A stretch of 64,000 nucleotides of DNA from Litoribrevibacter euphylliae (GTDB taxonomy: Bacteria > Pseudomonadota > Gammaproteobacteria > Pseudomonadales > Litoribrevibacteraceae), in assembly GCF_042646085.1 (NCBI RefSeq), contig NZ_JBHRSZ010000007.1, positions 310,001 through 374,000 of the forward strand. Reading direction: 5' to 3'. Of the stretch, positions 8,308 to 17,297 are shown piece after piece. Positions within the stretch are counted from its first letter, which is position 1; each line of letters opens with the position of its first letter. The position numbers and the translations under genes were made by a program. The notes beneath the pieces are model-generated. The model did no database searches. It worked only from the letters and a program-made list of their open reading frames with translations, and was not told where the DNA came from.

Positions 8308-10071
8308 CTACATTTCTCGTACCACTCGGAAACCGACCTTGTCTGAGCGTTCATTTATTGAGAACGCGTGTCGTGATGTCACCCGGACGTTTAAGTGGCC
8401 ACTATTCCAGTGTCCGCCGCGAATAGTGCGTTGACTACAGCCTGCCGTGAGATACGCGCTGCTATCAGAAGTCGCGCCGTAATAGTTGGCCTTCCAACAA
8501 TCTTGCGTCATTTCAGCGACATTACCCAACATATTAAACAGCCCAAAGCCATTAGCTGGGTAGCTGTTGACCGGGAAGCTTTTTCCGTCGTGAATCCAGG
8601 AGAAGCAATGACGGCAATTGATTCGAATGGCCTGTTTTTGTTTGAGCTTGTGAGCGCAGAAGGGCAATTGGTTGTGCTTGAATTTACGGGCGTCATCAAT
8701 GCGGCTGATGGGCAGTTCCGAACATTGTGGCAGCTCGTCACTCCAGTGGTATCGGTTTGTCGAATTAGCACGCGCCAGGTATTCCCACTCGCTTTCACTC
8801 GGCAACCGATATCGCTGGCCGGTTTGTTGGCTTAACCACTCGGTGTAATCGACGGCATCTTGCCAACGAATATTGATGACCGGTTGATCGTCGCGCCCCC
8901 ATGGGGCTGATGGGCTGGTTCGTTGTGTGGCTTGGCTGAAGCGATCGTAGTCGGCAAACGAGATTTCATGAGCTGATACCGCAAAGGGCGCATTGATCGT
9001 CACTGCATGGACGGGTTTCTCCTGCTTATTGCCGTCGTTGGAGCCCATGTCATAGCTGCCTGTGCCTATGGTCACCATCATTGGGCCTTGGCTGCCATTT
9101 TTCATTGCGTCCCGAAAGCTTGTCCAACGGTAGGCGTTGGGAGGGGGGGTGATCGGCGTTTCCAATGTTTTTAGATCTGGCAGAAGCTGCTCAGTTGGTT
9201 CCTGGTCTGTTACGTGAGCTGCTATGTGAGCTGTTTGAGAGGCTATTGGTGGAATGGGAACGGGCACTACAGACGCTGTCGAGGTTGAAACGTCGGTGGG
9301 TTGGAAATAAAAGTCCTGCGTTAACGAGGAAGAAATCCACGGTACTTGCTGTCCTTTGGTGGTTTTCTGTACTCGGTTGGCGATGTCCTGGAAGGTTAAC
9401 AACACATGTTGCCCCGGCGTTTGAATGCTGGACATCAGGCTTTGCGCATACGGGCTGTTTTGGCCATCGCCATCCAGAGCCACTTCACCGGGTGAGGTGG
9501 AATAGGCAATGAGTAAGCCGGTGGGTGTCTGCTCCAATCGTGCTAAACCTCGACTGGCGGAACGAAAGCTGCGGGTCAGAGGATTATTGCGACAGGCATC
9601 GAGAATCACAATGTTGAGTGCGTTATCGGCGGCATCCATGGCGGCGATGATGCGATTGACGTTGATGGCATCAAATTTCAAATCCCGTTCCCGTTCGATG
9701 GTGTTTTTGACCGGTAGCAGATAATTGATGCCTTGGGATTGAATGCCATGACCAGCGTAGTAAAACAAGCCAACTCCGCCGTGTTTATTGAGGGTATCTT
9801 CAAATTCGTCGATGGCTTGTTCCATGGTGCGTTGGTTGGCGTTGAGCCTGAGTTGCACTTCGAAACCAAGGCGTCGCAGCACTTGCGCTAAATCCCTGGC
9901 GTCTTGAGTGGGATTGCGTAAGGGCGCCTTTGCGTACAGCCCGTTGCCGATGACCAGCGCGGTTCTAGCATGACCCTGGTGCGTTGGCTGATTCGCATAA
10001 GCTGGTTGATTAAACAACAGCAGCCCGAACAGGGCTGCCAATGTGAAGGGGTGAGTGATCGATTTCATCAA
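8308..10071 (-). CDS. Secreted caspase-like (peptidase C14) / formylglycine-generating-enzyme-like fusion protein
   Basis: 587 residues. A Sec signal peptide (about residues 1-26, ending PAYA) precedes a caspase/metacaspase fold at about 34-255. The catalytic dyad is visible: His108 in YYAGHG and Cys160 in LDACRNNP. A proline-rich linker (about 265-320) leads to an FGE/SUMF1-like domain (about 325-587) with MGSNDG, YRLPSESEWEYLAR, FGLFNMLGNVAEM and the terminal RGGHWN...GFRVVRE. This combination is known in bacteria but its role is poorly understood. The FGE-like part may bind ligand rather than modify sulfatases. Two PEGA-type lipoprotein genes lie upstream on the same strand, the nearer only 17 bp away, suggesting one envelope-associated operon. 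The substrate is unknown. Confidence 0.85.
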   Translation of the reverse strand: MMKSITHPFTLAALFGLLLFNQPAYANQPTHQGHARTALVIGNGLYAKAPLRNPTQDARDLAQVLRRLGFEVQLRLNANQRTMEQAIDEFEDTLNKHGGVGLFYYAGHGIQSQGINYLLPVKNTIERERDLKFDAINVNRIIAAMDAADNALNIVILDACRNNPLTRSFRSASRGLARLEQTPTGLLIAYSTSPGEVALDGDGQNSPYAQSLMSSIQTPGQHVLLTFQDIANRVQKTTKGQQVPWISSSLTQDFYFQPTDVSTSTASVVPVPIPPIASQTAHIAAHVTDQEPTEQLLPDLKTLETPITPPPNAYRWTSFRDAMKNGSQGPMMVTIGTGSYDMGSNDGNKQEKPVHAVTINAPFAVSAHEISFADYDRFSQATQRTSPSAPWGRDDQPVINIRWQDAVDYTEWLSQQTGQRYRLPSESEWEYLARANSTNRYHWSDELPQCSELPISRIDDARKFKHNQLPFCAHKLKQKQAIRINCRHCFSWIHDGKSFPVNSYPANGFGLFNMLGNVAEMTQDCWKANYYGATSDSSAYLTAGCSQRTIRGGHWNSGHLNVRVTSRHAFSINERSDKVGFRVVREM

Positions 10072-10088
10072 GTAATCGAATGATGCGA

Positions 10089-11348
10089 CTAATTTTTCAG
10101 TTCTTGACGTTGAATGATGTCACCCGCTGGTGTCAGAACCAGATGGTAGTTATTGACACCAGATTTGAACAAATCAAAGCCGTCTTTATAGCCCGGACGG
10201 CTGAACTTCAGCTGATCAGTATGTTTGAGCGGGTCAGAGGTATCCATGTAATAGGTAAACGGCGTCACGCCCAGGTGCTTCCAGTGATCGAGGGTTTTCT
10301 TCTCGATTTTCTTGGTGTCCGGGTTAAACACATCGCGTTCTTTTTGGCGGAATACATAAACGTGCGAGCCTTGAGGATCGGACTGGAACGAAATCTCTTT
10401 GGGCTGGCTGCGCATGGTGATCTTGACCGTCATCTCTTCACCGATCGGCACAGTGATGTTCTGGTATTCGTTTTCATAACCAGGACGAGAGGATTTCAGC
10501 GTCAGGTCAATGTTGCCGGAGTTCCAGAAGGTATCGCGTTTGTACACTTCATCGTAGGTGAACTTACGAATGAACGGCGTTTTTCCTAAATACCCAAAGC
10601 TGGCGCCCGATACATTGCTGACGTCTTCCACCTCCACGCCATCAATGTCGCTGATGATCTTAATGCTGGTGTTAAACGGCTTGAGTTTGTAGGAAAAACT
10701 GTTGGACTCGTCCGGACGAATGGATATGTCATGCACTTCCGGGTTGTAGCCCTGCTTTTCAATGCGGATTTTGGCAATGCGATTGAAGAAGTTGTTGGCC
10801 GTTTGCGTGGTGTACTTCTGATCAAAGGGCGTTACTAAATTATTCTGTTTGATGGCTTTGGTGGTGTGGTCAACATCGCGTAGATGGTCTTCAATACGAC
10901 TGGCTAGGTTGGGGTTTCTGACTGAGACGAACTCTTTGGCCAAGAACGGAATTTCGCGATTGCGGGTATCGTAGAATTTCACGGTAGCGCCCGGTGGGCT
11001 GGTTTCGATGGAAATGTCGGTGCTGAGTGGATCCAGTCTTACGATCGGCGAGCGCTCATTCTTCTCACCCAGTCTTAAACGAGTGGAGCTCAGTTGTGGT
11101 TTGTAGCCTTCCTTGATGGCCAGCATCAGAATGCTAGTGGTTTCGCTGTCTCTATCAAAATAATCTTCTTTATTCTTAACCACATAGTTAGTGTCTGAGT
11201 GAACGCTGTCTTTTTGTTCGCCCTTCTCGTTGAAGAGATAGACCTTGGCACCAGAAGGTTCGGTTTTAATGGTGACGGCGGTTTTGGCACAGCTGGTGAG
11301 AACCAGTGCGATGAGAATTGCATACGCAATATTGAGTTTGCTGAACAT
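10089..11348 (-). CDS. PEGA-repeat lipoprotein
   Basis: 419 residues from the chosen ATG at 11348. That start gives a clean lipoprotein signal (MFSKLNIAYAILIALVLTSC, lipobox LTSC) and has CAGGAG at proper spacing. The longer frame from 11399 adds 17 residues that would bury the signal. The mature part holds several PEGA-like beta modules, recognisable by ITIKTEPSGAKVYLF-type starts (KTEPSGAKV, ETSPPGATV, SDIDGVEV, QSDPQGSHV) spaced through the chain. PEGA domains are surface or envelope modules of unknown ligand. The gene is sandwiched between the caspase-like gene and a second PEGA lipoprotein, all on the minus strand and closely spaced. Function is not known beyond envelope association. Confidence 0.75.
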   Translation of the reverse strand: MFSKLNIAYAILIALVLTSCAKTAVTIKTEPSGAKVYLFNEKGEQKDSVHSDTNYVVKNKEDYFDRDSETTSILMLAIKEGYKPQLSSTRLRLGEKNERSPIVRLDPLSTDISIETSPPGATVKFYDTRNREIPFLAKEFVSVRNPNLASRIEDHLRDVDHTTKAIKQNNLVTPFDQKYTTQTANNFFNRIAKIRIEKQGYNPEVHDISIRPDESNSFSYKLKPFNTSIKIISDIDGVEVEDVSNVSGASFGYLGKTPFIRKFTYDEVYKRDTFWNSGNIDLTLKSSRPGYENEYQNITVPIGEEMTVKITMRSQPKEISFQSDPQGSHVYVFRQKERDVFNPDTKKIEKKTLDHWKHLGVTPFTYYMDTSDPLKHTDQLKFSRPGYKDGFDLFKSGVNNYHLVLTPAGDIIQRQELKN

Positions 11349-11412
11349 AATGGGCTCCTGAGCTTTCGCTTCTTTCCTTAGGGGTTTCCAGAGTTCCATT
11401 CCAAGGGTTAGG

Positions 11413-12246
11413 TTAACGTTCTTCCAATTCGATCAGTGTTACCGGGTTGCGCTTGTAGAGATAAAACTCTTGAATCAGGCTTTTCTCTTGGTAGTTATTT
11501 TTCTTCACTGTCAATTGCAGATTGACCGACGAGGTTTCCAACGCATCGTAGTCCTGTGACAGGCGTACTAATTTGTCCCATTTGAAGTCAAGTTTCAGGG
11601 GAGTGCGGCCTAAGAAACCAAGAGTTCGTTCATACACTTCGGCGCCACTGGGCATGGAATTGACCTGCAAGGTGGCAATGATTTCATTGAGCTGAAAGGA
11701 GAACCGGTTTTCCTTATGTGGTTCAATTTTGATTTCACGAGTCACTGGTTTATAGCCTTTTTGTTCTAACTCCACCCATAAAGTGCGGGTGCTGTCTGGG
11801 ATCTCGTAGCGGCGGTTGGCAAAGTAGGCTTGTCGCGACAGTTTAGAGGTGTCTTCGAAATTCAGTTCCCCGCCTTGTTTGTCGTGCAGTTTCATTTCAG
11901 CACCGGGCGGAATGGTCTCGATATAGAGATAGGTCGGTGCCGAGTGCAGAGATACTAATATCGTTTGGCTGTGTTTGATGTTGAGAATATCGCGCTTTTC
12001 TTCCAAGTAGCCGGGCTTACTGAAGGTCAAATTAAGAGACTCGCGGGATTTCCCGGACGTGGAATACTTATCCGAAGCGACATATTCGAAGTCGGTTTCG
12101 CCCAAATAGCCTTGCTTAAGATCGGTGACTTTGGCGCCCGGCGGGTCACTCTTGATGGTGATGGTGTGGTTGTTGGAGCAGGCGGCCAGCAGAATACCGA
12201 GCACACATAAGGTCAGCCATGAGGGTTTTCTGAATCGACGAGTCAT
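11413..12246 (-). CDS. PEGA-repeat lipoprotein, paralogue of its downstream neighbour
   Basis: 277 residues from ATG 12246, which gives the signal MTRRFRKPSWLTLCVLGILL followed by lipobox LAAC. A start at 12261 adds only MPSEA. Three PEGA-like modules begin at ITIKSDPPGAKV, YIETIPPGAEM and LQVNSMPSGAEV. The GYLGETDFEY / LGFLGRTPLKLDF turns match GYLGKTPFIRKF in the adjacent lipoprotein, so the two probably arose by duplication. It is first in a minus-strand run of three genes ending with the caspase-FGE protein. Predicted to be a periplasm-facing or outer-membrane lipoprotein; the ligand is unknown. Confidence 0.72.
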   Translation of the reverse strand: MTRRFRKPSWLTLCVLGILLAACSNNHTITIKSDPPGAKVTDLKQGYLGETDFEYVASDKYSTSGKSRESLNLTFSKPGYLEEKRDILNIKHSQTILVSLHSAPTYLYIETIPPGAEMKLHDKQGGELNFEDTSKLSRQAYFANRRYEIPDSTRTLWVELEQKGYKPVTREIKIEPHKENRFSFQLNEIIATLQVNSMPSGAEVYERTLGFLGRTPLKLDFKWDKLVRLSQDYDALETSSVNLQLTVKKNNYQEKSLIQEFYLYKRNPVTLIELEER

Positions 12247-12462
12247 TGCTTCACTAGGCATAGAGATACTGCTCTTTTTTATCTAACGGTTAGTCAGGGT
12301 GACCAAAGATAGGGTCGCCTTGATAAGAAAAGCTTAAGAGATTCCTTAGGTGATTCTTTAATTGAAGTTGATCTGAAGGGTTTTATTTGTGGTTAATTGC
12401 TCATAACCGTGTGAGAGATTGACGGTATCTCAATTCAGGAAGGCATTAGGGAAGAGGGAGAA

Positions 12463-12486
12463 AAGGCAAGCAGAGCCGCTTGCCTT
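12463..12486 (-). terminator. Terminator of the N-acetyltransferase gene
   Basis: Perfect 9-bp stem AAGGCAAGC / GCTTGCCTT with a six-base loop, 10 bp beyond the stop codon of the minus-strand N-acetyltransferase gene. On that strand it is followed by TTCTCCCTCTTCCC. Confidence 0.75.
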
Positions 12487-12496
12487 ATGGAGTAAG

Positions 12497-13306
12497 TTAT
12501 TGATTTGCTATGAAACGATCGAATAAGAATTCAGCCTGTTGCCCATCGATGACTAAGTTATAAAGTTCTTTCAACAGAGACGCCAATAGCTCAGGAGTGT
12601 CTATCTGGGTAATCTGTGTTTGACCGGCTTCGATGACAAATAACTGATTGTTTCTTAAAGACCAAATGGTGTCGTTTTCTTTGCGGCAAGCCACTAAATT
12701 ATTCACAAAGCCGGCTGTGGGAAACTTGTAAGAGTAAAAGTTCCCCATGACACAATCGGCTTCGTTGTATTGATTCAAGTCGAAGGTGTACAGGGTGAAG
12801 AACTCCCCATCTTTGATCAGCTGGTACAACAAACGGCCGTCGTCGTGCTCGACAATGCGGTAAGTGTCGCTGAGTTGAGCTTGAGACTGATCACTCAATT
12901 TCACCGGGAACCAGGCACCGTAATGACCGAAACCGCAATCGACGATGTAATCTTCGCCGTCGAGGGTGACTAACGTCAGTCTGTGGGTACGTGGCGCGTC
13001 TGCATCCAGGTTGTTATAGACCACACGCGCCATCAAGATACGCGTTTCAAAGCCCAAATGAGTTAACACATCGTAGGCCAGCTTATTGTGCTCGAAGCAG
13101 TAACCGCCATTGCCTTCTTGTACTATTTTCTGGAATACATCGTTGCTGTCGATGTCAATGTCTTTGCCTAGTACCACAGCCAAACTGTTGAAACTGAACT
13201 CTGCAATGTGGCGGCTTTGGAGTTGATTCAGAAACTCAATACTGTGCTGAGGCTCAGGTAAATTTAGTGCTTGAAGGTAGTGTTCGGTGATTTTTTGAAT
13301 ATCCAT
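12497..13306 (-). CDS. Arylamine N-acetyltransferase
   Basis: 269 residues, the usual NAT length. The Cys-His-Asp triad is complete: Cys70 in GGYCFEHN, His108 in RTHRLTLV and Asp123 in YIVDCGFG. The three-domain NAT fold begins with the family-typical region ending IAEFSFNSLAV. NATs transfer acetyl from acetyl-CoA to arylamines and hydrazines in the cytoplasm, and some act in natural-product pathways. Here the gene stands alone, divergent from the coiled-coil protein gene, with its own terminator. Identification is firm; the physiological substrate is unknown. Confidence 0.93.
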   Translation of the reverse strand: MDIQKITEHYLQALNLPEPQHSIEFLNQLQSRHIAEFSFNSLAVVLGKDIDIDSNDVFQKIVQEGNGGYCFEHNKLAYDVLTHLGFETRILMARVVYNNLDADAPRTHRLTLVTLDGEDYIVDCGFGHYGAWFPVKLSDQSQAQLSDTYRIVEHDDGRLLYQLIKDGEFFTLYTFDLNQYNEADCVMGNFYSYKFPTAGFVNNLVACRKENDTIWSLRNNQLFVIEAGQTQITQIDTPELLASLLKELYNLVIDGQQAEFLFDRFIANQ

Positions 13307-13562
13307 TTTTTCATTCCTTATTCAGGCGTTCCTTGAATCTTCGACGCTGTATTTGGTTAAGATGATGACACTCTAACCCTTACTGTTGATAGTATGAAAT
13401 TGATAATATTTAGTTAGTTGATAGGAATTTTCTATTTCTAAGGATGGGCATGCGTTCTACTCCGCAACCTTGGTACATCCCTCTAGGAAGCTTCTCTTGC
13501 TCTATGCTATGGTTGCTTCACGGATAAATACTGATCAACTGATCAAGCTAAGGAATCAGCAC

Positions 13563-14780
13563 ATGTTTGCAACCAATAGACTTTCTGCCATCGCCGCAGC
13601 CATTTCGTTGGCGTTGGTATCTCAGACTGCCTTGTCGAACGATAAGTTCGATGCCGATCGATACGATAATAATTTTTCAGAACTGGATAAATCGGTCAGT
13701 TGCAGTGTTCAAAAACAAGACGCATTGACGCAACAAAATCAACAACTGCAACAGCGCACTGAGTTACTGGAAAACCAACTGGCGAACTTGCAAGGTAAGC
13801 TGTCGGAATTGCGCAAGCAAGGAAAGCAGGCGAGAGGCTTGTCGCAATCGCAAGCTCAGTTGGTGGAAGAGAATCAACGTCTCTCTGATGCACTGGACAA
13901 CCTACGCATCAAGACCGATCAATATCTGTTGGTGTGCAATGACTTTAAGAACCGTTTGGATAAAACCACCGAACTGAACGACACCCTCAAAGACAACCTG
14001 TCGTTAAAAGATCAGCGCATTGCTCAGCTTGAACACGGTCAGGTGAGTGGGCGTGATTGTCCAGCGCAACCTGAATGCCCGTCAAATCCGCCGTCTTCAA
14101 ACATTGGCGTTTACAGCGAAACACTTCAAGCCGGTATTGGTTCACACAGTTATCTGAAGTTAGATGGTGTCTATCGCCTTCATAACGATAAGCGTGCCGA
14201 CGCGATTCTCTCCGTACGTAAGTTCTTGCCAATGCCGTTGGATAAGCCAACTTACATGAAGCTGGTGGGTGAAGGGTTCTCTGATGATAAGTGGAATTGG
14301 GACGTGCGAGCCGAAGCAGCCAAACATCTGATTCGTTTCCGCCCTCGTGACCTTTCTTCGGCAGACATAAAGGCATTATTGGTGTCATCTGTGAATGAAA
14401 AACGCAACGCAATCCTGCAACACTTGTTAGCGGGGGCTCAGTACCCAATGATGTTCGATGGGGCGTTGTCTCTGATCGCGGGCTATTACGACCAAACCGA
14501 TTACGCCCAAGATCGTAAAGCCGAAGCCATTCAGATGCTGTCATTTTACCTGCCGCGTAACCTCAATCGTGATCAGGTATTTAAGTTACTCACCGGCTTG
14601 ACCGGGAAGGCCCGCTCGAGTGCGTTAGAGAGCCTAACCTCTCGTATTAGCACCAACCTCACTCATGAAGACAAACAACGCTTATTGGACGGCTTCTACA
14701 GCCAAAGTGATGCTGGTAAGAAGCAGTGGAATCGTGGTTACGATGCCCTGTCACCGGAAAAGCGCAGTTTTGTGTTTTAA
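13563..14780 (+). CDS. Secreted coiled-coil protein of unknown function
   Basis: 405 residues from ATG 13563, chosen because it gives a Sec signal (MFATNRLSAIAAAISLALVS, cleavage near ALS-N) and has AAGGAAT upstream. A frame extending to 13470 adds 31 residues without a sensible signal. A long heptad-rich coiled coil follows at about residues 35-165 (TQQNQQLQQRTELLENQL, then EENQRLSDALDNLR). A short Cys/Pro linker (CPAQPECPSNPP) leads to a helical C-terminal half (about 185-405) that looks like degenerate HEAT-type repeats. No homologue is recognised. It is the last gene before the T6SS operon, but a hairpin and a 530-bp gap separate them, so any T6SS role is speculative. Confidence 0.7.
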   Translation: MFATNRLSAIAAAISLALVSQTALSNDKFDADRYDNNFSELDKSVSCSVQKQDALTQQNQQLQQRTELLENQLANLQGKLSELRKQGKQARGLSQSQAQLVEENQRLSDALDNLRIKTDQYLLVCNDFKNRLDKTTELNDTLKDNLSLKDQRIAQLEHGQVSGRDCPAQPECPSNPPSSNIGVYSETLQAGIGSHSYLKLDGVYRLHNDKRADAILSVRKFLPMPLDKPTYMKLVGEGFSDDKWNWDVRAEAAKHLIRFRPRDLSSADIKALLVSSVNEKRNAILQHLLAGAQYPMMFDGALSLIAGYYDQTDYAQDRKAEAIQMLSFYLPRNLNRDQVFKLLTGLTGKARSSALESLTSRISTNLTHEDKQRLLDGFYSQSDAGKKQWNRGYDALSPEKRSFVF

Positions 14781-14827
14781 GGTGTTTTCTCAAAATATCA
14801 GTTTTTTATTATTAATAGCATGACATG

Positions 14828-14866
14828 ACACGGGCTTCACATAGTCAATCAATATGTGGCTCGTGT
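14828..14866 (+). terminator. Stem-loop after the coiled-coil protein gene
   Basis: ACACG...CACATA pairs with TATGTG...CGTGT (inner 6 bp and outer 5 bp perfect, joined by a GC pair and a small bulge) around a nine-base loop, followed by GCTTGTTTATG. It lies 47 bp after the stop codon. The T tract is poor. Confidence 0.45.
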
Positions 14867-15159
14867 GCTTGTTTATGATCTTTGAACTCAAAACAACGGT
14901 GCCAACCTTCCTTTTTCGATCTCCCAACGATGTGATTCATCACACGTAAGACTGCTGAACCACCAAAAAAGCAGTTTTTATCACCTCTTTATTCTCCTTC
15001 TGTTCATATCGTAACCAAAACGTATCCTTGACTTTTCTATAAACCGCTTTGTCATTCTCGTTCGTACACACTTTTCAGATATTGGCACAATCCTTACGTA
15101 TTTCTTGCACATTTTGCTTTTAGTCTTATAGGTCGACGTAGAGCAAAACCGAAAAAACG

Positions 15160-15197
15160 CAAAGTAAAAACTGTCTGCAAGGTCTCATTTTACTTTG
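15160..15197. repeat. 10-bp inverted repeat in the T6SS promoter region
   Basis: CAAAGTAAAA and its exact reverse complement TTTTACTTTG are separated by 18 bases, about 115 bp before the tssA start. It could form a leader hairpin or be an operator with half-sites 28 bp apart (centre to centre). Confidence 0.5.
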
Positions 15198-15310
15198 TTG
15201 CTGATGCGGGAATCTGGTCTAAGCTGAACTATTCAATTGATTCAATTTAGGTTGCATGCAATCCGTTTCAGCCTTCAGGGAAACAACAATAATTAATTAG
15301 GACGAGTTAA

Positions 15311-16633
15311 TTGGAACATTTGATATCTCCTATCTCTGACGAGAGTTCGTGTGGTGAATATCTTAAAGACAACCGGACGGTGTACCGGGGTCTGAGAAAC
15401 CACTTCAACATGGCGCAATCGTCATTTCGCCAGTTACTTGAAACCCCGGATGCTACTGCCGATGAAGAGCTATTAAAGCAAAACTCGGATAACTGGCATG
15501 AGCTGGCTTCCCAATGCGATCAAATTTTAAGTTCTACGTCCAAAGACGTTGAAGTGTTTTGCTGGTTCATTACAGCTCAAATGTTCACTAATGCGCCGAT
15601 GGCTAATACCGCAAAAGCGCTGGACGTGTTTGCCCAAGTGGTTCAAAGCTTCTGGTCTGATCTTCAACCGATCCTTCCGGAGAAGAAGCTTAAGTCTGAA
15701 GATGACGCTGGACGAGCAAAGGAAATTACTGAGTTTCGAATTAAGCCATTACTGCAGTTAGTGGGTGAGACTGAAAACAGTGGTTTGCTGTACATGCCAC
15801 TGCAGCTACAGAGTTTAATCGGGGACATTGATTTTGCTCGTTACGCTCATGCTGAACGCAGTGGTCAGTTGGCTACATTAAAAGCGGAAGCGACCAAAGC
15901 GTTAGCGTCAGATCGTCAAACCGTGACAGCCACCGTGGTAGCGCTGGGCGATATGCTTCAACACCTTGAAAGTATTGAGCGTTTTATTGCTGAAGAGTGC
16001 CAGAAGATAGGTGCGCAAGGGTTAAGTTTCCGTTTTGTTAAGAAGAACGTCGAGAGTCTTATCAATGCCATCAAATATTTGGTGGGTGATCAGTTAAATC
16101 CTTGGCCTCTGGATAAACATCAGCCAACGGCAGAACAACCTGTGGGTAATTCTGAGCCCAGTGAGGTTGTCAATCAGGATGCCGGTGAGCCTACTGGCGC
16201 TAACTCTAACAAGGTGGTCAATGTTGTCACCAACGGCGAGATCGTCAGTCGGGATCATGCCTTCAATGAATTACGCAAAGTCGCGGATTACTTCTTAAAG
16301 ACCGAACCTCATAGCCCGGTGTACATGCTTATCGAACGAGCCATTCGCTGGGGCTATATGCCTTTGCCTGAGCTGTTGCAGGAATTGGTCGGTGATAACG
16401 ATGCCGTGATGGGGCGAATTACCAACCTGGCGGGGCTGGAAAGTACCAATAAGACCGATATTCCTCAAGTAATGGTGAGTGCTCAGGCGGTAAGTCAGAC
16501 GGCTTCTGGAGCAGTAGCCGATGCTGGTTCTGAAAATAGTGAGTCAGAAACAGCAAATACAACAAGTACCACAGCAAATGATTCAAGCAGTTCTTCGGAA
16601 TCCGAAGGCAGTATTTCGAATTTCGAATGGTAG
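15311..16633 (+). CDS. tssA: T6SS component TssA (ImpA_N domain)
   Basis: 440 residues starting at TTG 15311. The codon immediately before it is an in-frame stop, and TAGGACGAG precedes it at good spacing. The first in-frame ATG is 33 codons in and would cut the conserved ImpA N-terminus (LISPISDESSCGEYL). The ImpA_N domain covers about residues 8-120 (FWSDLQPILP, a typical TssA motif). A Gln/Glu/Ser-rich linker lies around 275-300. A C-terminal helical part (RKVADYFLKTEPHSPVYMLI) matches the short TssA class that ends in a VasJ-like region, and a Ser/Thr-rich tail ends EGSISNFEW. TssA caps the baseplate and primes tail polymerisation. It is the first gene of the T6SS operon. Confidence 0.88.
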   Translation: MEHLISPISDESSCGEYLKDNRTVYRGLRNHFNMAQSSFRQLLETPDATADEELLKQNSDNWHELASQCDQILSSTSKDVEVFCWFITAQMFTNAPMANTAKALDVFAQVVQSFWSDLQPILPEKKLKSEDDAGRAKEITEFRIKPLLQLVGETENSGLLYMPLQLQSLIGDIDFARYAHAERSGQLATLKAEATKALASDRQTVTATVVALGDMLQHLESIERFIAEECQKIGAQGLSFRFVKKNVESLINAIKYLVGDQLNPWPLDKHQPTAEQPVGNSEPSEVVNQDAGEPTGANSNKVVNVVTNGEIVSRDHAFNELRKVADYFLKTEPHSPVYMLIERAIRWGYMPLPELLQELVGDNDAVMGRITNLAGLESTNKTDIPQVMVSAQAVSQTASGAVADAGSENSESETANTTSTTANDSSSSSESEGSISNFEW

Positions 16634-16726
16634 TTTCTTACATAAGAGCAACACGGCTTTGATTGTAAGTGAGTAAGTTTCTTTTAACACAGCAGTTGAA
16701 ATTCTTATAAATATTTGGAGAAAAAC

Positions 16727-17251
16727 ATGGCTTCTATTTTTATGCGCATTGACGGAAAAGATGCAATCAAAGGTGCTGCAACTATTGGTGATATTGGTGG
16801 TAAGAAAGGGTTCTTCGCCATCGATACTGTTTCTTGGGGTGCCGTCCGTGGTGTGAGCGTGGATGTAGGTAATGCGAACAATGCTGATAAAGGCATGGTG
16901 GCATTAGGGGAAGTAAGCATCTCTCGTACCTCAGACGGTGCTAGCCCACACTTGACAACGTTCTTATTTTCACCGGGAACCGAAGGTCAAAAAATTGAAG
17001 TATTGATGACCAAACCGTCACGTGAAGGAAACGGCGTTGACCCTTACATGATTCTGACGCTTGAGAAGGCGCGTATGTCATCTTACGACGTGAGCTGTTC
17101 AGGTGGCGATACCCCACAAGAAGACTTCAATTTGACTTACACCAATCTGAGTATCACTTACTACTATGAAGGCGATGGCGGCAAGATTGAGAAGGGCGAC
17201 ACCATTAAATATGACACGCTCACTGCAAAACTAGAATCTAAAGCCAAGTAG
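16727..17251 (+). CDS. hcp: Hcp, T6SS inner-tube protein
   Basis: 174 residues from ATG 16727 (MASIFMRIDG), preceded by TTGGAGAAAAAC with GGAG at ideal spacing. The longer TTG-initiated frame starts inside that ribosome-binding site. The sequence is a standard Hcp: GVSVDVGNANNADKG, ISRTSDGASPHL and the C-terminal LSITYYYEGDGGKIEKGD. Hcp hexamers stack into the tube that is propelled by sheath contraction, and they can carry small effectors. The position between tssA and tssB is typical of several T6SS clusters. The strong ribosome-binding site fits a highly expressed subunit. Confidence 0.95.
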   Translation: MASIFMRIDGKDAIKGAATIGDIGGKKGFFAIDTVSWGAVRGVSVDVGNANNADKGMVALGEVSISRTSDGASPHLTTFLFSPGTEGQKIEVLMTKPSREGNGVDPYMILTLEKARMSSYDVSCSGGDTPQEDFNLTYTNLSITYYYEGDGGKIEKGDTIKYDTLTAKLESKAK

Positions 17252-17297
17252 TTACCAGGCTCAGTGAGTTTCTGAAGGTTAAACAGGAGAAGGGAAT

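Larger units (their letters stand above)
14781..15310. other. Intergenic region upstream of the T6SS operon
   Basis: 530 bp without a credible gene. It holds, in order, a terminator-like hairpin (14828-14866), an AT-rich stretch, a single sigma-54-like sequence at about 15083-15098 (TTGGCAC-N5-TTAC, which lacks the consensus -12 GC), a perfect 10-bp inverted repeat (15160-15197) and a purine-rich ribosome-binding region before tssA. The T6SS promoter must lie here, but I cannot place it with confidence. Confidence 0.5.

Noticed and set aside
10089..10589. Plus-strand frames opposite the PEGA and caspase genes, up to 169 codons
   Set aside because: They have no ribosome-binding site or recognisable motif and lie antisense to well-supported genes; shadows of codon bias.
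15083..15098. Sigma-54 promoter for the T6SS operon
   Set aside because: The -24 part is good but the -12 GC is AC, and it is about 215 bp from the gene; kept only as a weak candidate in the intergenic entry.
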